Shown: positions 17,714 through 29,226, counted from the stretch's first letter. The stretch: DNA of 64,000 bases from Pseudomonadota bacterium (GCA_020161775.1 JAIUOW010000001.1:186001-250000), one strand, 5' to 3'. The notes: generated from the sequence alone by a model not told the origin. Translations and numbers: made by a program.

Positions 17714-18924
17714 GACTTGCGGGAGTGGGCCTCAATGGCGTCGCACAGCGCCGCCAGCGTGTGGGACCAGGTCAGCGTGGCACGCCGCGCAAGCGATGCC
17801 GCGTCCGCGCCCGGCTGGGGTTGCAGGAGGCTGGTGGCGACGGCCTGGGCAAACGGGATGCCTGGCTGCGTCACCACCACGCCCGGCAGGTCCGCCATGG
17901 CTTCAAAGCCACGCATGGCGTGCGGCGTGGCCACCACATGGCGGCCCGAATGCAGCGCCTCGGCCGTCTTGAGGTTGGAGCCGCCGCCAGAGGTCATGGG
18001 CAACACGAAGGTGTGTGCCAGGTCGCGCAGCGCCGACAGCTGCGCATCCGAGAGCACGCCGGCCGGATGGATGCGCCGCGCGTTCAGCGGCCCCCAATGG
18101 GCATACCAGGCGGACGACAGGATGTGCTCGGTCACGCTGCCGGCCAGCACGACTTTCTGCACGGGCGACAGCGCGGCCATGCATTCGCCGAAGGATTCGC
18201 AAAAGCCCGACACGTTGGGCGGGTGGGCACTGGCCACATACAGCGCGAAGGGCTCGGGGCCCAGCACTTGCCGCCAGTGGTCGCGATCCGTCGGCGTACT
18301 GGTCCAGGCGCTCACGCCGTTGGGCGCCAGCACGATGGGTGCCTGCGTCCAGCCCAGCGTGTGCGCGCGGTCCTGCTGCGTCACCGTGGCCACCAGGTCG
18401 GCTTGCGCCGCGCTTTGCTGCTCCAGGGCCAGGATGCCGTCCAGCAGGGGCTGGCCGTCGCGCACCTTGTACTGCGCAAAGATGGCCTGCTTGAGGTGGG
18501 TTTCGATGTTCTGCGAGCCGTAGACCAGCCGGAATGCGCCCACCGCGCCACGTTCGCGCAGGCGCTGCACCACGGGCAGCAGCCAGGGCTGCTCCAGGTG
18601 GATCCAGTCCACCGGGCCGGCGAATCGCTCCAGCGCCGCCAGCCGCGCTTCGTCCTGCGCCACGGCCTCGCCCGAGGCCAGGTCTTCAATCAGCGGCGCC
18701 GCATGGCCCTTCCATGACTGCAGGCCGGCGGGCGGCAGCGGCACATCCGCCGCGCCCAGCGGATGGTCGGTATAGAACGGGTTGGCCGGGAAAAAGCTGG
18801 CCTGGCGCACCTCAAAGCCCCGGCCCCGGTAAGCCTGCACGATGTTGGACAGGCGGAGTTGCCCGCCATGGCGCGGGTTCACCACGGGGTACGAGCCCAG
18901 GACGAGGATGCGCTGCGCCGTCAT
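17710..18924 (-). CDS. GT4-like glycosyltransferase
   Basis: 404 residues, starting MTAQRILVLGSYPVVNPRHGGQLRLSNI, with the glycine-rich acceptor-side loop of GT-B enzymes. The donor domain shows FALYVASAHPPNVSGFCE and VLPMTSGGGSNLKTAEALHSGRHVVATPHAMRGFE, with the conserved Glu in the TAEAL block. It is probably one of the chain-building transferases of the locus. Its ATG at 18924 lies 7 bp after the methyltransferase stop, and its stop overlaps the next transferase gene. Confidence 0.75.
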   Translation of the reverse strand: MTAQRILVLGSYPVVNPRHGGQLRLSNIVQAYRGRGFEVRQASFFPANPFYTDHPLGAADVPLPPAGLQSWKGHAAPLIEDLASGEAVAQDEARLAALERFAGPVDWIHLEQPWLLPVVQRLRERGAVGAFRLVYGSQNIETHLKQAIFAQYKVRDGQPLLDGILALEQQSAAQADLVATVTQQDRAHTLGWTQAPIVLAPNGVSAWTSTPTDRDHWRQVLGPEPFALYVASAHPPNVSGFCESFGECMAALSPVQKVVLAGSVTEHILSSAWYAHWGPLNARRIHPAGVLSDAQLSALRDLAHTFVLPMTSGGGSNLKTAEALHSGRHVVATPHAMRGFEAMADLPGVVVTQPGIPFAQAVATSLLQPQPGADAASLARRATLTWSHTLAALCDAIEAHSRKS

Positions 18925-18931
18925 GCGTGCG

Positions 18932-19930
18932 TCAACCCGGCTTGCGCGCCACCACGGCGTAGTCGCGCCCCTGCATCATCAGACCGCGCAGCGTGGGGTC
19001 GGCAATGGCCTGGCCATCCAGGTCCGGCGGGCTCAGGCGCAAGGTGGTCTCATGCCGCAGGCCCGCATGCACGGCCATGAATTCCAGCAGGCCCGGCGGC
19101 AGCGGGCGCTGGTGGGTCGGGTCCAGCCAGAAGCTCTGCGTGGCGACCAGCAGGTTTTCGGGGTTGGGCGTCTCCAGGATCAGCAGGCCGCCGGGCTTGA
19201 GCACGCGCCGCGCTTCGTCCACCAGCTGCAGCAGCACGCCCAGCGGCAGGTGCTCCACCACATGGAACGAGGTGATGGCGGCCAGGCTGTCGTCGGCCTG
19301 CTGGTGCAGCCACGCCAGGGCGTCCGCATGCACGGCGTTCAGGCCACGGGCCTGCAGCTCGCCCACCAGGACGGAGTTCAGGTCCACCCCGACGCCGTCG
19401 CGGCCCCATTCCCTGAGCAGGCCCAGCCACTCGCCCCGGCCGCAGCCGATGTCGGCCACCGGGCCCGCGGGCGCGCCGGCAATCCACGGCTGGTAGGGCA
19501 GCTGCCGCGCGCGGATTTCATCGAGCGTGCCGCGAAACTGCTGTTCCAGCGCGGGGTAGAAGGCTTCTTCCAGCGCGGACTGCGCCACCGCAACGGGCGC
19601 GGCCTGCGGGCCGGGCGCACTGACACTGACGCTGCCCGCCGCATGGGCCAGCGCCGAAATCCGGTTGCGCAGCCACTGGCTTTCGCGCGCGATGTCCGCG
19701 GCCAGCGAGTTGCGCACGAATTGCAGGTCCGCGTCGGCCGCGCGGGACAGCGTGACGCTGGTCAGCTCGCCGAGCTGGCGCTGCCAGTCTTCCAGGTGGC
19801 GCTGCTGGTCGTTCAGGCGGGCTTCCAGCTGGTCCAGCCGCTGGCGGGCCTGCAACTCACGCCGCGAGCCATGCCGCAGGAAATCCGCGATTTCGCGCAG
19901 TTTGCCCAGTACCCGTTTGACAAGCGCCAT
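18932..19930 (-). CDS. Coiled-coil SAM methyltransferase, candidate chain-terminating enzyme
   Basis: 332 residues from the ATG at 19930, whose first base is shared with the wzt stop codon (TGATG) and which has GGAGG upstream. Residues about 20-110 are a charged coiled coil (LDQLEARLNDQQRHLEDW). Residues from about 165 are a class I methyltransferase: VADIGCGRGEW for SAM binding, and FHVVEHLP, then LKPGGLLILETPNPEN. A methyltransferase with a coiled coil beside a Wzt of the two-domain type resembles the WbdD logic, in which methylation of the non-reducing end stops chain growth and marks the polymer for export. WbdD also has a kinase domain that is absent here. Confidence 0.72.
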   Translation of the reverse strand: MALVKRVLGKLREIADFLRHGSRRELQARQRLDQLEARLNDQQRHLEDWQRQLGELTSVTLSRAADADLQFVRNSLAADIARESQWLRNRISALAHAAGSVSVSAPGPQAAPVAVAQSALEEAFYPALEQQFRGTLDEIRARQLPYQPWIAGAPAGPVADIGCGRGEWLGLLREWGRDGVGVDLNSVLVGELQARGLNAVHADALAWLHQQADDSLAAITSFHVVEHLPLGVLLQLVDEARRVLKPGGLLILETPNPENLLVATQSFWLDPTHQRPLPPGLLEFMAVHAGLRHETTLRLSPPDLDGQAIADPTLRGLMMQGRDYAVVARKPG

Positions 19931-21156
19931 CACACCGCCTCCTTGACCGCACGGCAGCTCACGCTGGCCTGCATCGACACCGGCCCGATCGACAGCGCGC
20001 CACCAGATGGCAGCACCTGGAACGTGATGCAGCGGTCCCACCAGTCGTAGTTGCCGGCCTGGTGTGCTGCCCCTGCATGGGCAGCCACGGTCAGGCTGTA
20101 GTGGCCCGGCCCCAGGTGAAAGCCGCCCAGGTCCCACGCCACCTCCAGGCGGCCGGGCTGCGCGGACGGCAGCTCGATGCCCTGATGGTGGGTGTTGGTG
20201 CCGTAGATGTCGTTGCCCAAACGGTCCTTGATGAGGATGCCCAGCGTCAGGTCGGGCACGGGCTGGCGCACATCAATGTCCATCACCAGCTGGGCTGGCG
20301 TTTCAGTGATCAGCGCGCGGCGCGGCTGGCCCTCCTGGCGGAACTCCACGGACGCCACGCGCACCTCGCCCGAGCCGCTGCGCCGCCCCTGCCCGCCATG
20401 CGACAGGTCTTCGTGGTGGCGGCTCAGCTCGGGCGCCAGCAGCATGTTGTAGGTCTCCAGCACCAGGGCCGACGGGCCGTCTTCAATCAGGCGGCCGTCA
20501 TGGATCAGCAGTGCCCTGGGGCACAGCGAGCGCACCGATGACGGGTCATGCGACACGAACAGCACGGCCGCGCCGCCGTCGCGCATGGCACGGATGCGTT
20601 CGTAGCACTTGTGCTGGAAGTACGCGTCACCCACCGCCAGCGCCTCGTCCACGATCAGCAGGTCAGGCTGCACGGCGGTGGCCACGCTGAACGCCAGGCG
20701 CATCTGCATGCCCGACGAATAGGTGTGCACCGGCTCATCGAAATAGGAGCCGATTTCGGCGAAGGCCTCGATCTCGGGCATCAGCGCGCGCACGCGCTCC
20801 TCGGGCAGCCCCTGCAGCAAGGCCAGCTGGCGCGCGTTTTCGCGGCCGGTAAATTCCGCGTGCAGGCCCACCCCCAGCTCCAGGATGGCCGACACCATGC
20901 CACGCCGGTGGATGGCGCCCGCGCTGGGCTGTTGCACGCCCGTCAGCAGCTTGAGCAGCGTGCTTTTGCCCGCGCCGTTGCGCCCCACCACGCCCACGGC
21001 CTCACCGGGCGCCACATCGAACGACAGGTCCCTGAAAACCCAGTGGGGTTCGTGCATGGCCCGGCCCGACAGCAACTCCCACAGCTGCGCCCAGCGGCTG
21101 GGGTAGCGCCTGAAGAACTTGCCAACGCCACGGGCGGAAAGTACCGGGTCTGCCAT
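19930..21156 (-). CDS. wzt: Polysaccharide ABC transporter ATP-binding protein with C-terminal binding domain
   Basis: 408 residues. Walker A is GRNGAGKST at 58-66, the signature motif YSSGMQMRLAF follows at about 145, and Walker B is LLIVDEALAVGD. The C-terminal extension from about 260 (SGEVRVASVEF to the end) matches Wzt carbohydrate-binding domains, which recognise the capped end of an O-antigen chain. It partners Wzm at 21160, 3 bp upstream, and exports the finished lipid-linked polymer across the inner membrane. The extension predicts that export needs a terminal modification, consistent with the methyltransferase encoded directly after it. Confidence 0.88.
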   Translation of the reverse strand: MADPVLSARGVGKFFRRYPSRWAQLWELLSGRAMHEPHWVFRDLSFDVAPGEAVGVVGRNGAGKSTLLKLLTGVQQPSAGAIHRRGMVSAILELGVGLHAEFTGRENARQLALLQGLPEERVRALMPEIEAFAEIGSYFDEPVHTYSSGMQMRLAFSVATAVQPDLLIVDEALAVGDAYFQHKCYERIRAMRDGGAAVLFVSHDPSSVRSLCPRALLIHDGRLIEDGPSALVLETYNMLLAPELSRHHEDLSHGGQGRRSGSGEVRVASVEFRQEGQPRRALITETPAQLVMDIDVRQPVPDLTLGILIKDRLGNDIYGTNTHHQGIELPSAQPGRLEVAWDLGGFHLGPGHYSLTVAAHAGAAHQAGNYDWWDRCITFQVLPSGGALSIGPVSMQASVSCRAVKEAV

Positions 21157-21159
21157 GGT

Positions 21160-21972
21160 TCAGATCTCGTCCCGGATCAGGCTCAGGTTGCGCGTCATGA
21201 GCCGCAGCGAGCCCAGCAGCGTCAGCAGCCCCACGCCGGCCACCACCGCGATGCCGGCCCAGTTGATTGGCACATCCGCCAGCAGCGCGGCCGACTGGTA
21301 GCCCTGCACCAGCGGCGTGATGATGTTCCATTGCAGGAACGACTGGAACACCGGCGGCAGCGCCGTGATGGGGTAAACAATGGGCGTCATCCAGAACCAC
21401 ACCTGCAGCAGCAGCGGGATCATCAGGCCCACGTCGCGAAAGAACACCTGCAGCACCGCCAGGCCCAGCCCCAGGCCAATGGCCAGCAGCGCCTGGGTGG
21501 CGATCAGGGGAACGAACAGCAATGCGCGCCAGCCGGGCCACTGGTCCACCGCCGCCAGCAACACGGCAAACAGGCCCATCTGGATCACCAGGCCAAAACT
21601 GGTAACCAGCAAGTCCACCGCCAGCAGCGCGTACCAGGGCACGGCGGTTTTCTTGATGAGGGATGCGTAGTTGGCAAACAGGCCGACGATGCGCGACAGC
21701 AGTTCCGAAAACCACTGCCAGGTGAGCATGCCCGCGCACAGGTAGATGCTGTAGGTGTACGGGCCATGGTCTGGCAGCCCCGCGCCGCGCATGAGCTTGC
21801 TGAAGACGAGGGTGTAGATGGCAATCAGCACCAGCGGGGGCAACAGCAGCCAGAGCCAGCCGAACAGGGAACGGGCGTAACGCGCGCGCAACTCGCGAAC
21901 CACGGATGCGACGATGAAGCCCCGCCAGGTCCAGATTTGCGCGCCGCTTCGGATGAGCGAGGAAGAAGACAT
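21160..21972 (-). CDS. wzm: Polysaccharide ABC transporter permease
   Basis: 270 residues from the ATG at 21972. Six membrane helices and the ABC-2 signature blocks are visible: VRELRARYARSLFGWLW after the N-terminus, then FRDVGLMIPLLLQVWFWMTPIVYP. It forms the channel for the O-antigen or capsule chain with Wzt. It is the first gene of the nine-gene minus-strand operon running to 12361. A 70-bp gap to the divergent cyclase start at 22043 must hold promoters for both. Confidence 0.88.
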   Translation of the reverse strand: MSSSSLIRSGAQIWTWRGFIVASVVRELRARYARSLFGWLWLLLPPLVLIAIYTLVFSKLMRGAGLPDHGPYTYSIYLCAGMLTWQWFSELLSRIVGLFANYASLIKKTAVPWYALLAVDLLVTSFGLVIQMGLFAVLLAAVDQWPGWRALLFVPLIATQALLAIGLGLGLAVLQVFFRDVGLMIPLLLQVWFWMTPIVYPITALPPVFQSFLQWNIITPLVQGYQSAALLADVPINWAGIAVVAGVGLLTLLGSLRLMTRNLSLIRDEI

Positions 21973-22042
21973 GTGGGACGGGGCGCGATGAAGAACCGCG
22001 TGGCAGTATAACCGCCGAGTCCGCGTACCATCGGCTGTGCCA

Positions 22043-23911
22043 ATGACCCCAGCAGACCCCGCCACACCCCAAGCCCCCACGGCCAGCACGCCACTGCTGG
22101 TGCGCCGGGCCGCATGGGCGGTACTGGCGGCGGCGCTGGCGGGCGCGCTGCTGGGCCTGTGGCCCGGCCTGCAACTGGCCGAGGAGCGAAGCCGCGATGC
22201 GTTGACGGGGCTGGTGGTGTCCGAACGACCCACGCCGGGCGTGGCCGTGGTGGACATCAGCGAGGAGTCCCTGCGGGCCATCGGCGTGTGGCCCTGGAGC
22301 CGCGACCGCCTGGCCGACCTGGTGGAAGAGCTGCTGGGCCCGCTGGGTGCCAGGGCCGTGGCGCTGGACATGGTGCTGCCCGAACGCGCCGACAAAGCCG
22401 GTGATGCACGGCTGGCGTCCATTGCCCGGCACGGACCGCTGGCACTGGCGCAAGTGCTGGACTTCACCGCGCGCAGCACGCCCATCGTGGTGGGCACGGC
22501 CGCGGGCGGGCGCAGCACGCCGCTGGCAGGCGCCACGCCAGCACAGGCCAGCGGCCACGTGGCCAACCATGCCGGCCTGGCGGGGGCGCGCTGCGTGGGT
22601 CACATCGGCGTGCAGCCCGACGCCGACGGCGTACTGCGGCGCATCTACCTGCAGGCCCAGGCCGCGGGCCGGACCTATGCCACGCTGTCACTGGCCCTGC
22701 TGGACTGCACCGACCCCCAGCTTGCCGCGCAGGCGCTGCAGGCGCTGGGCGCCGCGCCCGATGGCCAATGGCGCATTCCGTTTCGCCGCGGTGTGGGTAC
22801 CTTCCTCACGGTGTCCGCGGAGTCCGTGCTGCGTGGCCAGGTGGACGCGGCGCTGCTGCGCGGGCGCCATGTGCTGATCGGCTCATCGGCGGTGGGCTTG
22901 AGCGACTACGTGGCCACGCCGCTGCAGCCCGTGACCGCGGGCGTTCTGGTTCACGCCCAGGTCATGGCCGAGTTGCTGGAGGCTACCGGGCGCCACCCAG
23001 CGTACGCCGCGGGCGGCTGGCTCACGCTGGCCGCGGCGGTACTGGGCGTGGCGGCGCTGGGGGCTGCCCTGGCGCTGCGGGTGCGTTTCGGCGTCATGGC
23101 ACTGGCACTGCTGCTGCCGGCCTGGCTGGCGCTTTGCGCCTGGGCGTTCTCGCAGGGCCTGCGCCTGCTGGTCCTGCCGCCGGTGGGCGCGCTGATCGCC
23201 TACGGGCTCACCTGGCTGGCGCTGGATTTCGCGCATGCGCGCGCGGTTTCGCGCCGGGCCATGCGCACGCTGTCCCATTACATTGCAGCGCCCGTGCTGC
23301 GCCTGCTGGTGCGCCAGGGGCTGCAGGAAACCCTGGTTCCCGCGCGCCGCGACATCACCGTGCTGGTGGCGGACATGGCGGGCTACACGCGCCTGACGGC
23401 CGAGTCCAGCCTGGAGCAAAGCGCGCGCCTGACCACCGAATTCCTGGAAGCCATCACGGCCCCCGTGCTGGCCAGCGGCGCCACGCTGGACCGCTATACG
23501 GGTGACGGGCTGATCGCCTTCTGGGGCGCGCCGCTGCTGCGGGCAGACCATGCCCAGGGCGCGGCTGACGCGGCGGTTCGGATGTTTGACGCCCTGCGGC
23601 AGTTCAACGCCGCGCGTGCCGCCCGTGGCGAAGCACCGGTGACCATGCGCGTGGGCATCGAAAGCGGCGAGGCGCTGGTAGGCGACCTGGGCAGCTCGGC
23701 GCGCAGTGTCTACACTGCCGTGGGCACCTGCATCAACCTGGCCTCGCGCCTGCAGGAGCTGGCGCGCGACCGCGGCGAGTCCATCATCATCGGCCCGCAG
23801 GCGGCGCAACAGATCACCATGCCACTGCGGCCGCTGGGCCCGGCCAGCGTGCGCGGCCTTCCCGAACCCATCAACCTCTATTCCATCGACCTTCATGCGG
23901 ATCGCATTTAA
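22043..23911 (+). CDS. CHASE2-domain class III nucleotide cyclase
   Basis: 622 residues from the ATG at 22043; a GTG two codons upstream is an alternative. One helix near residue 25-45, a periplasmic CHASE2 sensor domain (about 50-320, with TPGVAVVDISEESLRAIGVWPWSR), three further helices (about 325-400), then a cytoplasmic class III cyclase. Metal-binding Asp444 (VADMAGYT) and Asp488 (YTGDG) are present, as are Asn565 and Arg569 for the transition state. The two residues that usually choose adenine differ: Lys is Arg484 and Asp/Thr is Val556, so the product, or even activity, is uncertain. It overlaps the next glycosyltransferase gene by 17 bp. If it makes cAMP, the CRP-family protein at 26997 is the obvious receptor. 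Confidence 0.82.
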   Translation: MTPADPATPQAPTASTPLLVRRAAWAVLAAALAGALLGLWPGLQLAEERSRDALTGLVVSERPTPGVAVVDISEESLRAIGVWPWSRDRLADLVEELLGPLGARAVALDMVLPERADKAGDARLASIARHGPLALAQVLDFTARSTPIVVGTAAGGRSTPLAGATPAQASGHVANHAGLAGARCVGHIGVQPDADGVLRRIYLQAQAAGRTYATLSLALLDCTDPQLAAQALQALGAAPDGQWRIPFRRGVGTFLTVSAESVLRGQVDAALLRGRHVLIGSSAVGLSDYVATPLQPVTAGVLVHAQVMAELLEATGRHPAYAAGGWLTLAAAVLGVAALGAALALRVRFGVMALALLLPAWLALCAWAFSQGLRLLVLPPVGALIAYGLTWLALDFAHARAVSRRAMRTLSHYIAAPVLRLLVRQGLQETLVPARRDITVLVADMAGYTRLTAESSLEQSARLTTEFLEAITAPVLASGATLDRYTGDGLIAFWGAPLLRADHAQGAADAAVRMFDALRQFNAARAARGEAPVTMRVGIESGEALVGDLGSSARSVYTAVGTCINLASRLQELARDRGESIIIGPQAAQQITMPLRPLGPASVRGLPEPINLYSIDLHADRI

Positions 23912-25034
23912 CGCCACGGCGCTGCTGTCGCCCCTGACCGGTATCGGCCAATACGCCATGGAGCTGGCGCAGCGCCTGGCCGCCAACCCCGAGCACGAGA
24001 CGCATTTCTTCTACGGCACCGGTTTCAGCCGCGAGGCCCGCACCGAGCCGCTGCCGGCCGCGCGCCACCTGTTCCCCTGGGTGCGGCGCCTGGTGCCCAA
24101 CTCCTACGGCATCAGCCGCGCGCTGCAGGGCCGGATGTTCAACAAGGGCGTGCGCACCACCGGCTTTGACCTGTACCACGACCCCAACTACCTGGCTTAT
24201 CCGTTTCGCGGCCCCACGGTCACGACCGTGCATGACCTGTCGTGGATCCGCTTCCCCGAGGCCCACCCGGTGGAGCGCGTACGCGCGATGAACCGCTACT
24301 TCGAGCCCGTCCTGCGCCGCAGCACATTGCTGTTGACCGACTCGGATTTCGTCAAGCGCGAGGTCATGGAAGTGTTCAGCGTGCCCGCCAGCCAGATCAT
24401 CACGGTGCCGCTGGGCGTGAGCCCGCTGTTCCATCCACGCAGCGCCGACCAGACACGTGCAGTGCTGCAGGCCAATGGCCTGGTGCATGGCGAATACGTG
24501 CTGGCCGTGGGGACGCTGGAGCCGCGCAAGAACCTCACCAGCGCACTGCGCGCCCACGCCGCGCTGCCCGAGGCCGTGCAACAGCGCTTTCCGCTGGTGC
24601 TGGCCGGGCTCAAGGGCTGGCACACCGACGCGCTTGAGAAAGAAATGGCGCCGCGCGTGGCGTCCGGGCGCGTGCGCCTGACGGGCTACCTGTCGCGCGA
24701 TGACCTGGCCTGCGTGATCGCCGGCGCCTGCACGCTGGTGTATCCGTCCATCTACGAAGGCTTTGGCTTGCCGCCGCTGGAGGCCATGGCCTGTGGCGTA
24801 CCCACCGTGGTATCCAACCGCGCGTCCTTGCCTGAAGTGGTGGGCGACACCGGGCGCCTGGTGGAGCCCGATGACGTGGACGCCCTGCGCGAAGCAATGC
24901 TGGAAATGGCCACGGCGCCCGACGTGCGCGACCGGCTTGGCGCCGCCGCGCTGGCGCGTTCGCGCCGCTTCACCTGGGACGCCTGCATGGACCAGACCAT
25001 GGCGGCTTACAAGGCCGCCGTGGCCAGGGGCTGA
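23895..25034 (+). CDS. GT4-family glycosyltransferase
   Basis: 379 residues from the ATG at 23895, inside the last 17 bp of the cyclase gene, so the two are translationally coupled. GT-B features are MRIAFNATALLSPLTGIGQY, DLYHDPNYLAYP, VLAVGTLEPRKNL and the E-x7-E motif in YEGFGLPPLEAMACG. These patterns are common in mannosyl- and rhamnosyltransferases of ABC-exported O-antigens. The stop is directly adjacent to that of gmd on the other strand. Confidence 0.82.
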   Translation: MRIAFNATALLSPLTGIGQYAMELAQRLAANPEHETHFFYGTGFSREARTEPLPAARHLFPWVRRLVPNSYGISRALQGRMFNKGVRTTGFDLYHDPNYLAYPFRGPTVTTVHDLSWIRFPEAHPVERVRAMNRYFEPVLRRSTLLLTDSDFVKREVMEVFSVPASQIITVPLGVSPLFHPRSADQTRAVLQANGLVHGEYVLAVGTLEPRKNLTSALRAHAALPEAVQQRFPLVLAGLKGWHTDALEKEMAPRVASGRVRLTGYLSRDDLACVIAGACTLVYPSIYEGFGLPPLEAMACGVPTVVSNRASLPEVVGDTGRLVEPDDVDALREAMLEMATAPDVRDRLGAAALARSRRFTWDACMDQTMAAYKAAVARG

Positions 25035-26926
<1,892 letters not shown>

Positions 26927-26996
26927 GAGTTGCCCATGATGCGTTTGGACCGGGGAGTTTAACAATGTCGCCTGAAGCGCCGGGCTGCACGCCCGC

Positions 26997-27719
26997 ATGA
27001 AAACACTGCCCGACGCCGCCACGGCGCAGGCCGCGCTGACGCGCCTGCCCCTGCTGGCCGGGGTTGATCCGTCCACCATCGCTCGCACTGCCGCCGCGGT
27101 CACCTGGCGTGACGTGCGCAAGCGGGAATCCGTGCTGTTCAAGGGTTCGCCAGGCGACCATCTGCTGTTTCTGGTCAGCGGCCGCCTGCAGGTGCTGGAC
27201 GTCACCGAAAGCGGGCGCGAGATCGGCCTGAACCTGCTGGAGGCCGGCGACTATTTCGGCGAAATCGCCATCATTGACGACGAACCCCGCTCCGCGTCCG
27301 TAGTGGCCCTTGAAAATTCGCTGGTCGCGTTGCTGCCCAAGCCCCAGACGCTGGAGCTGTTCCACCAGAACCCGCTGGTGGCCGAGCGGGTGCTGCGGGG
27401 CCTGGCCCGCAAGCTGCGCAACGCGTCTGTTTACCAGACCATCCTGTGCCTGCCCAATGCGTCGCAGCGGGTGTTCGCGCTGATGCAGCGCCTGTGCCGC
27501 GTGGCGCCAGGCGGGCTGGTGGTCATTGAGCACCCGCCCAAGCAGCAGGAGCTGGCCATCATGGCCAACACCAGCCGCGAAACGGTGTCACGCGCGCTCA
27601 AGGTATTGCTGGACAGCGGCGTGGTCGAAAAAGACAACAACCGCTTCATCGTGCGCGACTTCGCCGCCCTGGAGCGGCTGGCCCTGCACGACGCCATGCC
27701 GCCCGCGGCCCGGCGCTGA
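26997..27719 (+). CDS. CRP-family transcriptional regulator
   Basis: 240 residues. The N-terminal cyclic-nucleotide-binding domain has the phosphate-binding cassette with Gly88-Glu89 (YFGEIAI) and Arg98-Ser99 (EPRSASV), as in cAMP-binding CRP. The C-terminal helix-turn-helix carries SRETVSRAL with Arg194, Glu195 and Arg199, the residues that read TGTGA in E. coli CRP. No Fe-S cysteines of the FNR type are visible at the N-terminus. Two TGTGA-N6-TCACA sites in this window (9476, 12342) fit its expected specificity. It lies within the polysaccharide locus, divergent from rmd and convergent with manC. Confidence 0.85.
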   Translation: MKTLPDAATAQAALTRLPLLAGVDPSTIARTAAAVTWRDVRKRESVLFKGSPGDHLLFLVSGRLQVLDVTESGREIGLNLLEAGDYFGEIAIIDDEPRSASVVALENSLVALLPKPQTLELFHQNPLVAERVLRGLARKLRNASVYQTILCLPNASQRVFALMQRLCRVAPGGLVVIEHPPKQQELAIMANTSRETVSRALKVLLDSGVVEKDNNRFIVRDFAALERLALHDAMPPAARR

Positions 27720-27737
27720 CGCGGGCGGCAGCCCGCG
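27720..27737. terminator. Hairpin between convergent CRP-family and manC genes
   Basis: A perfect 7-bp inverted repeat (CGCGGGC and GCCCGCG, loop GGCA) starts directly after the regulator stop and ends 8 bp before the manC stop. There is no T-run on either strand, so it is at best a weak or factor-assisted terminator serving both directions. Confidence 0.4.
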
Positions 27738-27744
27738 CCCCGGA

Positions 27745-29226
27745 TCAGGTGCCGGCGCGGCCGTAGATGTCGCTGAAGCGAACGATGTCGTCCTCGCCCA
27801 GGTATTCGCCGCTTTGCACCTCGATCATCACCAGGTCGAGCACGCCAGGGTTTTCCATGCGGTGCTTCTTGCCCGCCGGGATATAGGTGGATTCGTTGGT
27901 CATGACCAGGAACTCCCGGTCGTCGCACACCACCTTGGCGGTGCCGGTCACCACGATCCAGTGTTCGCTGCGGTGGTGGTGCATCTGCAGCGACAGCTGC
28001 GCGCCCGGTTTCACTTCGATGCGCTTGATCTTGTAGCCCGCGCCGTCTTCCAGCACCGTGTAGGTGCCCCACGGGCGCACCACGGTGCGGTGCAGCTTGT
28101 AGCTTTCGTGGCCGCGCAGCTTGAGCTGGCTGACCACTTCCTTGACCTGCTGGCTGGCGTCGGCGTCCGCCACCAGCAAGGCGTCCGGCGTGTCGATCAC
28201 CATCACGCCGCGCAGGCCCACGGCGGCGATCATGCGGTCCTCGGCACGAATGAACGAGTCCTGGCAGTCCACCAGCACGGCATCGCCCTGCACGCGGTTG
28301 CCTTCACCATCGGCGGGCACCAGGTTGGCCACCGCGCTCCATGAGCCGATGTCGTCCCAGGAAAACGCCGTGGGCAGCACCACCAGGTTCTTGCTGGGCT
28401 CCATCACGGCGTAGTCCACCGAGATGCTTTCCACCTGCCCGAAGGATTCGGCCGGCAGCTCGGTAAACGGCTGCTTGCCGCTGCCCTCGCCCACCTCGGC
28501 CCAGCAACGCGCAATGCCTTCCGCCAGCGCCGGCCGGTGGGCCGCGAGTTCATCCAGCAGGGTCTGCGCCCGCATGCAGAACATGCCGCTGTTCCACATG
28601 AAATTGCCACTGCCGATGTAGGACTGCGCGGTCTGCAGATCCGGCTTTTCGACAAAACGCTTGACCTCCAGCGCCTGGCTGCCCGAAATGGTCGCGCCGC
28701 CCTCGATATAGCCATAGCCTGTTTCCGGGGCCGTGGGGCGGATGCCGAACGTGACCAGCTTGCCCTGCGAGGCCAGCGCGGCAGCCTGCTGGACGGCCTT
28801 CTGGAACTCCTCGGCCGGGGAAATCAGATGATCCGCAGGCAGCACCAGCATCAGCGCCTGGGGCGAGACGTTGGCCGCAATCCAGTGCGCGGCGGCGGCA
28901 ATGGCGGCGGCCGTGTTGCGGCCCACGGGCTCCAGCAGGTAGCCGGTGGCTTTCTGGGCAGTCGCGTCCAGGGTGCGGGCCACCTCGTCCTTGGAGATGA
29001 AGTAGTAGTCACGGTTGGTGACCAGCAGCATGCGGCGCGCGCTTGCGGCGGTCATGGCACGCTGGACGGTCTTGCCCAGCAGCGTCTGCCCGTCGGGCAG
29101 CTTCATGAAAGGCTTGGGGTGGCCTTCGCGGGAAACCGGCCACAACCGCGTGCCGGCGCCGCCGGAGAGGATGACGGGAACAATCGGGTCGGACGTGACA
29201 GCAGAGGTTGCTACGGTGGCGTTCAA
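27745..29226 (-). CDS. manC: Mannose-1-phosphate guanylyltransferase / mannose-6-phosphate isomerase
   Basis: 493 residues from a TTG at 29226, chosen because AGGAGG (29234-29239) lies at ideal spacing and no ATG fits. The nucleotidyltransferase domain begins with PVILSGGAGTRLWPVSRE and continues with FVEKPD and GSGNFMWNSGMF. The C-terminal cupin domain (PWGTYTVLEDG, then QMHHHRSEHWIVV) is the type II phosphomannose isomerase part. The enzyme makes GDP-mannose, the precursor for Gmd and Rmd. The length and both domains agree with ManC/AlgA/WbpW proteins. Confidence 0.9.
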   Translation of the reverse strand: MNATVATSAVTSDPIVPVILSGGAGTRLWPVSREGHPKPFMKLPDGQTLLGKTVQRAMTAASARRMLLVTNRDYYFISKDEVARTLDATAQKATGYLLEPVGRNTAAAIAAAAHWIAANVSPQALMLVLPADHLISPAEEFQKAVQQAAALASQGKLVTFGIRPTAPETGYGYIEGGATISGSQALEVKRFVEKPDLQTAQSYIGSGNFMWNSGMFCMRAQTLLDELAAHRPALAEGIARCWAEVGEGSGKQPFTELPAESFGQVESISVDYAVMEPSKNLVVLPTAFSWDDIGSWSAVANLVPADGEGNRVQGDAVLVDCQDSFIRAEDRMIAAVGLRGVMVIDTPDALLVADADASQQVKEVVSQLKLRGHESYKLHRTVVRPWGTYTVLEDGAGYKIKRIEVKPGAQLSLQMHHHRSEHWIVVTGTAKVVCDDREFLVMTNESTYIPAGKKHRMENPGVLDLVMIEVQSGEYLGEDDIVRFSDIYGRAGT

